Below, in pieces: positions 7,513-15,448 of a stretch of 36,616 nt of DNA. The position numbers and the translations under genes were made by a program. Source of the DNA: Hyphomicrobiales bacterium (lineage in GTDB: Bacteria; Pseudomonadota; Alphaproteobacteria; Rhizobiales; Rhizobiaceae); contig JAFKJY010000091.1 in assembly GCA_017305835.1 (NCBI GenBank), forward strand, positions 1-36,616. Direction: 5' to 3'. Numbering within the stretch: the first letter of the stretch is position 1; every line of letters begins with the position of its first letter. Under the pieces are notes generated by a model, which was not told the origin of the DNA, did not search any database, and saw only the letters and a list, made by a program, of their open reading frames with translations.

Positions 7513-8550
7513 ATGCGAAAGACGATCCTGACACTCGCCGGCGCCACGGGCCTGGCGATCGCGATGAACGCCGCTCCGGCGCTGGCGCAGAACAAGACGC
7601 TGACCATCTCCTGGTGGGGCTACAATGGCGAGAAGATGGATGCCAACATCATCGCGCCGTTCAAGAAGATCTGCGGCTGCGACGTGGTGTTCGAGACCGG
7701 CAACAATGCCGACCGGCTGAACAAGCTGAAGGCGCGCGGCGGCTCCGGCGTCGACGTCATCTACCTGACCGACAGCTACTCGCAGCTCGGCATCGAGGAC
7801 GGGCTGTTCCAGAAGCTCGACCGCTCGAAGCTGCCCAACATCGCCGGCCTCTACGACATCGCGCAGGACCCGCAGGGCGGCTACGGTCCGGCCTACACGA
7901 TCGGCCGCATCGGCATGGTCTACGATTCGGCCAAGGTGAAGGCGCCGATCACGTCGTGGAACGACATGTGGCGCGAGGACCTGAAGAGCTCGATCTCGCT
8001 GCCCGGCATCACCACGACCGCCGGCCCGATGATGGTGGTTCTGGCCGGCAAGCACGCCGGCGTCGACGCCTACGCCGATCCCGACGCCGCCTTCAAGGCG
8101 ATCGAGGCACTGAAGCCCAACGTCGTGAAGAACTACAACACCGGCTCCGAGCTGGTGACGCTGCTGTCGACCGGCGAGGTGTCGGTCTCGGTGGCGCAGG
8201 ACTTCACGCTCGCCGCGCTGCAGAAGGCGGTGCCGACGGTCAAGTGGGCCGAGCTGAAGGACGGCGACCTCGCGACGCTGAACACCATCAACATCGCCAA
8301 GGGCGCGGCCAATGTCGACCTCGCCTACCAGTTCATCAACTTCATCCTGTCGAAGGACGTCCAGCAGCTCGAGGCCGAGACCGGCGTCGACGCGCCGGTC
8401 GCGACCGCCGTCGAGCTCAAGCCCGAGCAGGCGGCCCTGTGGGTCTACGGCGCCGACATGGTCAAGAGCCTGAACCGTGTCGAATACGACAAGATGAACC
8501 AGGTGAAGAGCGACTGGATCGACCGCTGGAACGAGATCTTCGGCGGCTGA
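7513..8550 (+). CDS. ABC transporter substrate-binding protein, spermidine/putrescine (PotD-like) type
   Basis: Periplasmic binding protein, 345 residues, first gene of a seven-gene operon. A signal peptide is clear at residues 1-25 (MRKTILTLAGATGLAIAMNA, then APALA before Gln26). The mature part starts TLTISWWGYNGEK and continues with FETGNNADRLNKLKARG, which is typical of the PotD/SBP_bac_1 group (GNNADRL is the region holding the first ligand loop). Near the C-terminus VDLAYQFINFILSKD is the usual PotD helix. ATG at 7513 is chosen over upstream in-frame starts because of the signal peptide and AAGAGG 7 bases before it. The downstream neighbours are nucleoside/purine enzymes, so the ligand may be a nucleoside-like compound rather than a polyamine. 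The family is firm and the ligand is inference. Confidence 0.92.
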   Translation: MRKTILTLAGATGLAIAMNAAPALAQNKTLTISWWGYNGEKMDANIIAPFKKICGCDVVFETGNNADRLNKLKARGGSGVDVIYLTDSYSQLGIEDGLFQKLDRSKLPNIAGLYDIAQDPQGGYGPAYTIGRIGMVYDSAKVKAPITSWNDMWREDLKSSISLPGITTTAGPMMVVLAGKHAGVDAYADPDAAFKAIEALKPNVVKNYNTGSELVTLLSTGEVSVSVAQDFTLAALQKAVPTVKWAELKDGDLATLNTINIAKGAANVDLAYQFINFILSKDVQQLEAETGVDAPVATAVELKPEQAALWVYGADMVKSLNRVEYDKMNQVKSDWIDRWNEIFGG

Positions 8551-8603
8551 CCATGCTCCACCGGGCCGCGCTCACGACCGTGTCGCGGCTCGCCACCCTT
8601 CGC

Positions 8604-8625
8604 CGGGCGGCCGTCGCGCCGCCCG
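8604..8625 (+). other. Intercistronic hairpin after the binding-protein gene
   Basis: An 8-bp perfect stem (8604-8611 with 8618-8625, 6-base loop) sits in the 94-bp gap between the binding-protein stop and the first permease. Hairpins here often protect the binding-protein mRNA and keep it more abundant than the permease message. It has no T-run. Confidence 0.4.
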
Positions 8626-8644
8626 ACAATCCGCGGGATTCGGC

Positions 8645-9472
8645 ATGAAGAACTGGACGTGCTGGGCACTGGCCGCGCCCGCCACGATCGCCGTCGTGGT
8701 CTTCCTGGTGATTCCGGTCGCCAGCACGATCCTGACGACGTTCGGCGACCCCAAGGGCGTGTTCGCGCCCTACATCGCCTTCTACAACAGCGGCTTCCGC
8801 CGCACGGTGCTGTACCGGACGCTGGAGATCGCGCTGATCACCACGGCGATCTCGCTGGTGCTCGGCTTCCTGGCGGCATGGATCGTCGCCAACGCGCCGG
8901 GCAGGATCAAGAGCATCCTCATCATCGCGGCCGTGTTCCCGCTGCTCACCGGCGTGGTCATCCGCTCCTTCGCGTGGATGATCATCCTCGGCAAGAACGG
9001 CATCCTCAACAGCTTCCTGCTGTGGACCGGCGCGATCACCGAGCCGCTGTCGATGCTCTACACCGAGGGCGCGGTGATCGTGGCCATGGTCTACCTGTTC
9101 ACGCCGCTGATGATCCTCACCCTCGTCGGCGTGCTGGAAGGCATCCCGCAGGACCTGGTGCAGGCCTCGATGTCGCTCGGCGCCGGCCCGGCCGCCACCT
9201 TCCGGCAGGTGATCTTCCCGCTCGCCGTCCCCGGGCTGATCGTCGGCGGCGTGCTCGTCTTCACCGGCTCGTTCACCTCCTACGCGACGCCGCAGATCCT
9301 CGGCGGCGAGCAGCAGATGATGATGGGCACCTTCCTCTACCAGCGGGCGATGGTGACGTTCGACTGGGTCGGCGCCTCGACCATCGCCGCGGTGATGATC
9401 GTGGTCACCTTCGCCGTGGTGCTGGTGATGAGCCGCATCGCGCAGCGCCTCAACCCGATGGCGGTGTCATGA
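8645..9472 (+). CDS. ABC transporter permease, PotB-like
   Basis: Inner-membrane permease of 275 residues in the polyamine/2-aminoethylphosphonate-type (PotB) family. It begins with a membrane helix (ALAAPATIAVVVFLVIPVAS), has a short periplasmic stretch and then about five more membrane segments. The cytoplasmic EAA loop is ASMSLGAGPAATFRQVIFP near residues 175-195, where it would contact the ATPase. It follows the binding-protein gene after a 94-bp gap containing a hairpin. Its stop overlaps the start of the next permease (ATGA at 9469-9472). The ribosome binding site is weak (GGGA about 9 bases upstream). The role in the same transporter as the neighbours is secure from gene order. Confidence 0.92.
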   Translation: MKNWTCWALAAPATIAVVVFLVIPVASTILTTFGDPKGVFAPYIAFYNSGFRRTVLYRTLEIALITTAISLVLGFLAAWIVANAPGRIKSILIIAAVFPLLTGVVIRSFAWMIILGKNGILNSFLLWTGAITEPLSMLYTEGAVIVAMVYLFTPLMILTLVGVLEGIPQDLVQASMSLGAGPAATFRQVIFPLAVPGLIVGGVLVFTGSFTSYATPQILGGEQQMMMGTFLYQRAMVTFDWVGASTIAAVMIVVTFAVVLVMSRIAQRLNPMAVS

Positions 9473-10257
9473 GCGGCCGCATCCACCCCGCCCTGGTCGT
9501 GTTCGGGGCCATCGTCTTCATCTTCCTCGTGGCGCCGCTGTTCATCATCGTCGGCGCCTCGGTGAGCGACACGCCCTATCTCGCCTTCCCGCCGCGCGGG
9601 CTCACCCTGCAGTGGTTCTGGAACATCTTCGCGATCGAGGCCTTCCGCTCCACCGCCATCACCAGCCTGCAACTGGCGGTGCTCGGCACCTCGCTCTCGC
9701 TGATCATCGGCATCCCCGCCGCCTACGCGCTCAACCGCTACCGGGTCGAGCTGCCGAAATGGCTGTCGACGGTCTACGTGCTGCCGATCCTGGTGCCGGA
9801 GATCGTGTTCGGCTTCTCGCTGATGAAGTCGGTAAGCGTCGGGCTCGGCACGCCGATCTTCCTGTCGCTGCTGATCGGGCACGCGCTGCTGGTGCTGCCC
9901 TATTCGGTGCGCGTGGTGAGCGCCAGCCTCGCCTCGTTCGACTTCTCGGTGGAGGAGGCGGCGATCAGCCTCGGCTGCCCGCCGCTGAAGACCTTCTTCA
10001 CCGTGCTCCTGCCCAACATCCGCTCCGGCGTGATCGCGGCCTTCATCCTGGCCTTCATCACCTCGGTCAACGACGTGTCGATCTCGGTGTTCCTGACCGG
10101 CCCCGGCATCTCGACGCTGCCCATCCAGATCCTCGCCTACATGCAGCAGTTCTTCGACCCGACGATCGCGTCGGTCTCGGTCCTGCTGATGATCGTCACC
10201 GTCGCCGTCATGGGCGTCGTGGAAGCCACCCTCGGCCTGACCTTCCTCGCAAAGTAG
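9469..10257 (+). CDS. ABC transporter permease, PotC-like
   Basis: Second inner-membrane permease of the same importer, 262 residues. The first membrane helix is at residues 7-30 (ALVVFGAIVFIFLVAPLFII). The EAA loop EEAAISLGCPPLKTFFTVLL lies near 160-185, and the C-terminal helix ends at LTFLAK. The start overlaps the previous stop by four bases (ATGA), so translation is probably coupled, which helps give equal amounts of the two permeases. The ATPase gene begins 7 bases after its TAG stop. Nothing is truncated; the length is normal for PotC-type permeases. Confidence 0.93.
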   Translation: MSGRIHPALVVFGAIVFIFLVAPLFIIVGASVSDTPYLAFPPRGLTLQWFWNIFAIEAFRSTAITSLQLAVLGTSLSLIIGIPAAYALNRYRVELPKWLSTVYVLPILVPEIVFGFSLMKSVSVGLGTPIFLSLLIGHALLVLPYSVRVVSASLASFDFSVEEAAISLGCPPLKTFFTVLLPNIRSGVIAAFILAFITSVNDVSISVFLTGPGISTLPIQILAYMQQFFDPTIASVSVLLMIVTVAVMGVVEATLGLTFLAK

Positions 10258-10264
10258 ATTCGCC

Positions 10265-11326
10265 GTGACCGTTTCGCTCGAGATCAACTCCATCACCGCC
10301 CACTACGGCACCACCAAGGTGCTGGAGAACCTGTCGCTGCTGGTGAAGGCGGGCGAGCTCGTCTCGCTGCTCGGCGCCTCCGGCTGCGGCAAGACGACGA
10401 CGCTGCGGCTCGTGGCCGGCTTCCTGACGCCGACCTCGGGCACCATCGCGCTGGGCGGCAAGGACCTGACGCGGCTGCCCGCCTACCGGCGCGACATCGG
10501 CCTCGTGTTCCAGAACTACGCGCTGTTCCCGCACCTTTCGGTGCGCGACAACGTCGCCTTCGGGCTGAAGCAGCGCGGCATCGCCGGTGTCGAGCGTTCG
10601 ATGAAGGCGGACGACATGCTGGCGCGGGTCGGCCTCTCGGCCCTCGGCGCGCGCTTTCCGTCCGAGCTCTCGGGCGGCCAGAAGCAGCGCGTCGCGCTCG
10701 CCCGCGCGCTCGTCATCGAGCCGCCGCTGCTGATGTTCGACGAGCCGCTCAGCAACCTCGACGCCAAGCTCAGGGTCGACATGCGCGTCGAGATCCGCCA
10801 GCTCCAGCGCGCCAACGGCACCACCTCGGTCTACGTCACCCACGACCAGGAGGAGGCGTTCTCGATCTCCGACCGCGTGGCGATCATGCACCAGGGCCGC
10901 ATCATGCAGTTCGACACGCCGGAGGAGCTCTACCAGCGGCCGGCCAACGCCTTCGTCGCCCGCTTCGTCGGCTTCGAGAACCTGATCCCGATGAAGGTCG
11001 TGGCGCGCAAGGGCGAGGTGGCGACGGCGCAGGCGCCGGGCGGGGTGACGCTCGACTTCCCGCAGCGCCGATTCGGCGCCGTCCCCGACGATTTCGTGCT
11101 CGCGACCCGCGCCGACGGCCTCGCCGTCTCGGCCGATCCAGCCTCCGCCGGCATCCCCTGCCGGCTCGGCCTGCGCACCTATCTCGGCCGCGCCTACCAG
11201 TACCAGTGCGAGACCGAGGCCGGCCATCTCATCGCCAACGGCAGCCTCGCCGAACCGCTCGCCAGCGGCTCCGCCGCAAGGCTCGTTCCGGTTCCGGAAC
11301 AATGCTGCGTGCTGAAGCCTGAATGA
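10265..11326 (+). CDS. ABC transporter ATP-binding protein, PotA-like
   Basis: Cytoplasmic ATPase that powers the PotB/PotC-like pair, 353 residues. Walker A GASGCGKT is at 37-44, the signature LSGGQKQR starts near 135, Walker B LLMFDEPLSNLD places its catalytic Asp-Glu near 159-160, and the switch His is in VTHDQEEA. A C-terminal TOBE-type domain covers about 240-353 (FVARFVGFENLIP onward), as in PotA and related importers. The start is GTG at 10265, 7 bases after the PotC-like stop. An upstream alternative would overlap that gene. Its stop overlaps the amidohydrolase start as ATGA (11323-11326), tying transport and catabolic genes into one transcript. All catalytic motifs are intact. Confidence 0.94.
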   Translation: MTVSLEINSITAHYGTTKVLENLSLLVKAGELVSLLGASGCGKTTTLRLVAGFLTPTSGTIALGGKDLTRLPAYRRDIGLVFQNYALFPHLSVRDNVAFGLKQRGIAGVERSMKADDMLARVGLSALGARFPSELSGGQKQRVALARALVIEPPLLMFDEPLSNLDAKLRVDMRVEIRQLQRANGTTSVYVTHDQEEAFSISDRVAIMHQGRIMQFDTPEELYQRPANAFVARFVGFENLIPMKVVARKGEVATAQAPGGVTLDFPQRRFGAVPDDFVLATRADGLAVSADPASAGIPCRLGLRTYLGRAYQYQCETEAGHLIANGSLAEPLASGSAARLVPVPEQCCVLKPE

Positions 11327-12645
11327 CCACCCTCATCACCAATGCCACGCTGATCCCGTGCTCGCCGGACATGCCGGTGATCGAGCGCGGTTACGTTCAT
11401 ATCGAGGGCGAAACGATCCTTGCCGCGCAAGGCGGGCCGGTGCCGGCGATCGCCGGCGCCGAGATGATCGACGCGGGCGGCGACATCGTCATGCCGGGCA
11501 TGGTCGACCCGCATTGCCACATGGCGATGACGCTGTTCCGCGGGCTCGGCGAGGACGTCGACGACCGGCTCTACCGCTACGTGCTGCCGATGGAGCGCAA
11601 GTTCGTCACGCCGGAGATGGTGCGCGCGGGGACCGCGCTCGGCACGCTCGAACTGATCGAGGGCGGCGTCACCACCGTCGCGGACATGTACTACTACGAG
11701 ACCGAGGTCGGCCGCGTCGTCGACGCCGCCGGCATCCGCGGCGTGGTCGGCCAGACGATCGCCGATTTCGACCCGCCCGATCACAAGACGATCGACGCCG
11801 GATTCGCGCTGACCGAGGATCTGGTCGACGAGTTTTCCGGCCATCCGCGCGTCACCCCGTCGATCGCGCCGCACGCGCCCTATTCGACCGACATCCCGGT
11901 GATGCGCCGCGTCGCCGACTGGGCCGACCGCCACCCCGACGTGCCGGTGCAGATCCACCTCGCCGAGATGGATTCGGAGATGGAATGGTGCGCCAAGCAC
12001 TATGGGCTGCGGCCGGTCGAAGTGGTGGAGAAGGCAGGGCTGCTGCGGCCTGGCCTGATCTGCGCCCACTGCCTGCATGTCAGCGCCAGCGACATCGAGA
12101 AAATGGCGCATGCGCGCGTCTGCGTCGCCCACAATGCCCGCTCCAACGCCAAGGCCGGCCGCGGCATCGCGCCGGTCGAGGCGATGCGGGCGGCCGGCAT
12201 CCCCGTCGGCATCGCCACCGACGGGCCGATGAGCGGCAACACGCTCGACCTGTTCTCGCAGTTCGCGCCGGTCACCATGTTCCAGAAGCTGCTCGGCCAT
12301 TCGCGAAAGCCGATGCCGGCGCGCGAGGTGGTCCGCATGGCCACGATCGAAGGCGCGCGGGTGCTCGGCATGGATGCCCGCATCGGTTCGCTGGAGCCCG
12401 GCAAGCAGGCCGACCTGATCCGCGTCAGCACCGCCGCACCGCGCATGCAGCCGATCTACGACGCTTACGCGACGCTCGTCTTCTCGGCGATGCCGGTCGA
12501 CGTCGGCGACGTGATGGTCGCCGGCCGCTGGCTGATGCGCGGCCGCATCGTGCTGACGCTGGAGCGCAGGAAGGTGATGCGCGACGCCCTGCAGGTCGCC
12601 GCCGCCTTCAAGGCCGAGATGGCGCGGATCGACGCCAATGCCTGA
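11323..12645 (+). CDS. Amidohydrolase, MTA/SAH-deaminase (MtaD/TrzN/SsnA-like) family
   Basis: Metal-dependent aminohydrolase of 440 residues, probably deaminating an adenosine- or purine-like substrate. The metal site is recognisable: DPHCH gives His64 and His66, IHLAEMDSE gives His212 with Glu215 as likely general acid/base, CAHCLH gives His249, and ATDGPMSGNT gives Asp300. APHAPYS (His184) matches the substrate-binding His of methylthioadenosine/S-adenosylhomocysteine deaminases. The N- and C-terminal beta-sandwich parts are present (GGDIVMPGMVD, GSLEPGKQADLIRV). It overlaps the ATPase gene by four bases and the nucleoside hydrolase gene by eight. The context of importer, nucleoside hydrolase and phosphoribosyltransferase supports a nucleoside or base substrate. 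Guanine, 8-oxoguanine or triazine-like substrates cannot be excluded. Confidence 0.85.
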   Translation: MTTLITNATLIPCSPDMPVIERGYVHIEGETILAAQGGPVPAIAGAEMIDAGGDIVMPGMVDPHCHMAMTLFRGLGEDVDDRLYRYVLPMERKFVTPEMVRAGTALGTLELIEGGVTTVADMYYYETEVGRVVDAAGIRGVVGQTIADFDPPDHKTIDAGFALTEDLVDEFSGHPRVTPSIAPHAPYSTDIPVMRRVADWADRHPDVPVQIHLAEMDSEMEWCAKHYGLRPVEVVEKAGLLRPGLICAHCLHVSASDIEKMAHARVCVAHNARSNAKAGRGIAPVEAMRAAGIPVGIATDGPMSGNTLDLFSQFAPVTMFQKLLGHSRKPMPAREVVRMATIEGARVLGMDARIGSLEPGKQADLIRVSTAAPRMQPIYDAYATLVFSAMPVDVGDVMVAGRWLMRGRIVLTLERRKVMRDALQVAAAFKAEMARIDANA

Positions 12646-13576
12646 TTTCGGGGCTGACGCCACGCGGCCGATCCGCTGCGTCATCGACACCGATCCCGGC
12701 ATCGACGACGCGGTGGCGATCCTGTTCGCCCTGCAATCCGGCTGGTTCGACGTTCTGGGCATCAGCACGGTCGCCGGCAATCTCGGCATTCCCGTCACTA
12801 CCCGCAATGCCGGCCGCATCCTGGCGCTCGCCAGCCGGACCGGCATCCCGGTCGTTGCGGGTGCGGAACGACCCTTGGCGCGCAAGGGTTTTGACACCAA
12901 GGACATCCACGGCGGCGACGGTTTGGGCGGCGTCGCCTTTCCTGAACCGGCAGAGCCGCCTCTCGCAGCGAACGCCGTCTCATGGCTCGCCGACCTTCTG
13001 ACGCGCGAGCCGGCCGGCAGCATCGACCTGCTGGCGCTCGGGCCGATGACCAACCTCGCCTTGCTGGTGCGCGAGGCGCCACAGGCGGCGCGGCGCATCC
13101 GACGGCTGATCGCGATGGGCGGCGCGGTCGACGAGCCCGGCAATATCGGCCCGCGCACCGAGTTCAACATCGCGGCCGACCCGGAAGCCGCGCAAATCGT
13201 GCTGTCGGCCGGCCTGCCGCTGACGCTGATCCCGCTCGACGCGACGCGCAGGCTGCGCGCGACCCGCGACGACTGCGCCGCGCTTGCCGCGCTCGGCACG
13301 CCGGCCGCGCGTGCCTCCGCCCTGCTGATCGAGGCCTATTTCAACGCCACGACCGGGCGCGAGAGCCGGCCGCTGCACGATCCCTGCGTCATGCTGCTGG
13401 CGGCGCGGCCGGAGCTGTTCGGCCTCCAGCGCCTCGGCCTTTCCGTCGACACGGGGCAAAGCGAGGATGCCGGCGCGCTCGACCGGGCGCCCGGCGCCCC
13501 GGCAGTGGACGTGGCCATGACGGTCGACGCCAGGGGCGCCCTCGCGCTGCTCGCCGAAGGGCTCGGCCGCGCATGA
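12638..13576 (+). CDS. Inosine/uridine-preferring-type nucleoside hydrolase
   Basis: Calcium-dependent N-ribohydrolase that splits a nucleoside into base and ribose, 312 residues. The family signature DTDPGIDDA is at residues 17-25, providing the Asp cluster that binds calcium and ribose. The segment EFNIAADPEAA carries the conserved Asn/Asp ribose contacts, and LHDPCVM supplies the late His247-Asp248. IHGGDGLGG matches the family's HG(x)nG turn. The gene overlaps the amidohydrolase by eight bases and the phosphoribosyltransferase by four. In this order the enzyme would release a base for the following transferase. Substrate preference (inosine, guanosine, modified nucleoside) cannot be read from sequence. 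Confidence 0.92.
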   Translation: MPDFGADATRPIRCVIDTDPGIDDAVAILFALQSGWFDVLGISTVAGNLGIPVTTRNAGRILALASRTGIPVVAGAERPLARKGFDTKDIHGGDGLGGVAFPEPAEPPLAANAVSWLADLLTREPAGSIDLLALGPMTNLALLVREAPQAARRIRRLIAMGGAVDEPGNIGPRTEFNIAADPEAAQIVLSAGLPLTLIPLDATRRLRATRDDCAALAALGTPAARASALLIEAYFNATTGRESRPLHDPCVMLLAARPELFGLQRLGLSVDTGQSEDAGALDRAPGAPAVDVAMTVDARGALALLAEGLGRA

Positions 13577-14280
13577 GCGGGCAGGCAGCGCCGCTCGCGC
13601 CGCACGAATTCTGGCAGGAGGTCTATCCGGCCGGCCATTTCGACCCCGCGCCGGCCGGCGGTTTCCGCCATCTCTACCCCGCCGCGCTGCCGGACGGGCG
13701 GCAGCTCGCGCTGCCGATCCGCGTGCTGCCCGGCGACGGCAGCCGCGCCGTCGCCTCGCTGATCCTCAACCAGGCGAGTTTTTCCGTTGTGGACGCGCTG
13801 GCCGAGGCGCTGGCGCAACCGGCGGCGGCGCTGCGTCCGCACGTTATTGTCGCCGTCCCGACGCTGGGCCTGACGCTCGGCGAGGCGCTCGCGCGCCGGC
13901 TCGGCCATTCCCGCCTCGTGCCGCTCGGGACCTCGCGAAAGTTCTGGTACGACGAGGCGCTGTCGGAGCCGATCGCCTCGATCACCACGCGGCAGGAGCG
14001 GCGCATCTATCTCGACCCGCGCATGCTGCCCCTGCTCGAAGGCCGGCGCGTGGCGGTGGTCGACGACGTGGTGTCGACCGGCACCTCGATGGCGGCCGTG
14101 CTCGGCCTGCTCGCGCGGGCCGGCGTGCAGCCGGTGGCGGTGCTTGCCGCGATGCTGCAGGGCGCTGGCGGGCCGGCCCATCTCGCGGCCGCCGCCGGCT
14201 GGCGCGGCCCGCTGCTGACGGCGATCGCCTCGCCGCGGCTCGCCCGCAACGCCGCGGACGGCTGGGACCCGTCGGCCTGA
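13573..14280 (+). CDS. Purine-type phosphoribosyltransferase
   Basis: PRPP-dependent phosphoribosyltransferase of 235 residues, last gene of the operon. The PRPP-binding loop VVDDVVSTGTSMA is near residues 162-174 (Asp164-Asp165), as in adenine and xanthine phosphoribosyltransferases. IVAVPTLGLTLGEALARRLG before it is the type-I fold strand and helix. An N-terminal extension of about 80 residues (HEFWQEVYPAGHFDPAP) differs from plain Apt and probably forms a hood for the base. ATG at 13573 overlaps the nucleoside hydrolase stop (ATGA). The likely role is to turn the imported or released base into a nucleotide and trap it in the cell. The exact base is unknown. Confidence 0.88.
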   Translation: MSGQAAPLAPHEFWQEVYPAGHFDPAPAGGFRHLYPAALPDGRQLALPIRVLPGDGSRAVASLILNQASFSVVDALAEALAQPAAALRPHVIVAVPTLGLTLGEALARRLGHSRLVPLGTSRKFWYDEALSEPIASITTRQERRIYLDPRMLPLLEGRRVAVVDDVVSTGTSMAAVLGLLARAGVQPVAVLAAMLQGAGGPAHLAAAAGWRGPLLTAIASPRLARNAADGWDPSA

Positions 14281-14392
14281 AAGCTTCGTTTCCGACCGAT
14301 CGACTTTAATTCAAAGGCAATCTTTCCCTACGTAAGCTGGGCGGACGAATCGCGCCGGCCTCGAACTCCGGCAGTGCTGCCGAGTGGGGAAC

Positions 14393-15379
14393 ATGGCACG
14401 AGCGAAGAAGGCCGAGTGCCCTGAGGAGCCGCCCATGGCCGAGCTCGCGAAAGCGATCGGCCAGGTGGGCAGCCATATCGACCGGCTGAAGGACCGCATC
14501 CGCCTGCTCGAGGCGGTGATCGAGAACTTTCCCGGCGGCATCTCGCTGTTCGACGACGACCTGCACATGGTTCTGTGCAACGAGCGCCAGAAGCGGATGC
14601 TGGAATATCCCGACGAGCTGATGGCCGACGGCTATCCGACGCTGGAGCAGCTCTTCCGCTTCAACGCGCAGCGCGGCGAATACGGCGCCGGCGACGTCGA
14701 GATGCACGTGCAGCGGCGGATGGAGCTCGCCCGTCGCCGCGAGCCGCACTGCTACGACCGCACCCGCCCCAACGGGACGATCATGGAGGTGCGCGGCGTG
14801 CCGCTCGCCGGCGGCGGCTTCGTCACCACCTATCTCGACGTCACCGAGCAGCGCCGCAACCAGCAGCTCGTCGCCCACATGGCCCAGCACGACCCGCTGA
14901 CCGACCTGCCCAACCGCATGCTGTTCCACGACCGGCTGAAGACGGCGCTGGCGCAGGTCAAGCGCGGCGGCATGATGGCGGTGCACTATCTCGACCTCGA
15001 CAACTTCAAGCCGGTCAACGACAGCTTCGGCCACCAGGCCGGCGACGAGCTGCTGGTCGGCGTGGCGAGCCGCATCCGCCGGTCGGTGCGCGAGCACGAC
15101 ACGATCGCCCGGCTCGGCGGCGACGAGTTCGCCGTGCTGCAGACCTCGATCCGCAAGCCGGGCGACGCGGCCATCCTCGCCGGGCGGCTGCTGAGGGCGC
15201 TGACCGACCCCTTCCCGGTGTCCGGCCGCGACATCAAGGTGGGGCTGAGCATCGGCATCGCGGTGGCGCCCGACGACGGGTTGACCTCGGACGACCTGCT
15301 GATCAAGGCCGACAGCGCGCTCTACCACTCCAAGTCGCACGGCCGCGGCTGCTTCAACTTCTTCCAGGCCGCCGCCTGA
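14393..15379 (+). CDS. PAS-GGDEF diguanylate cyclase
   Basis: Predicted cytoplasmic enzyme making cyclic di-GMP from two GTP, 328 residues. A short coiled coil (LAKAIGQVGSHIDRLKDRIR) leads into a PAS domain, about residues 40-150, starting ENFPGGISLFDDDLHMVLCN. The GGDEF domain begins HDPLTDLPNRMLFHDRL and has the active site GGDEF preceded at exactly five residues by REHD, an RxxD inhibitory site, so product inhibition is expected. LDLDNFKPVND supplies the first metal Asp. No membrane segment or EAL domain is present. ATG at 14393 is preferred to GTG at 14384. It stands alone, 112 bp after the salvage operon and followed by an MFS gene; no operon link is evident. The PAS ligand is unknown. 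Confidence 0.9.
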   Translation: MARAKKAECPEEPPMAELAKAIGQVGSHIDRLKDRIRLLEAVIENFPGGISLFDDDLHMVLCNERQKRMLEYPDELMADGYPTLEQLFRFNAQRGEYGAGDVEMHVQRRMELARRREPHCYDRTRPNGTIMEVRGVPLAGGGFVTTYLDVTEQRRNQQLVAHMAQHDPLTDLPNRMLFHDRLKTALAQVKRGGMMAVHYLDLDNFKPVNDSFGHQAGDELLVGVASRIRRSVREHDTIARLGGDEFAVLQTSIRKPGDAAILAGRLLRALTDPFPVSGRDIKVGLSIGIAVAPDDGLTSDDLLIKADSALYHSKSHGRGCFNFFQAAA

Positions 15380-15448
15380 GCGCTGCGCCAACGCCTGGCC
15401 GCAATTGAGCCTTGAGGCCGCCCGCCGGCTCGGCTAGTCGCTCGGCCG

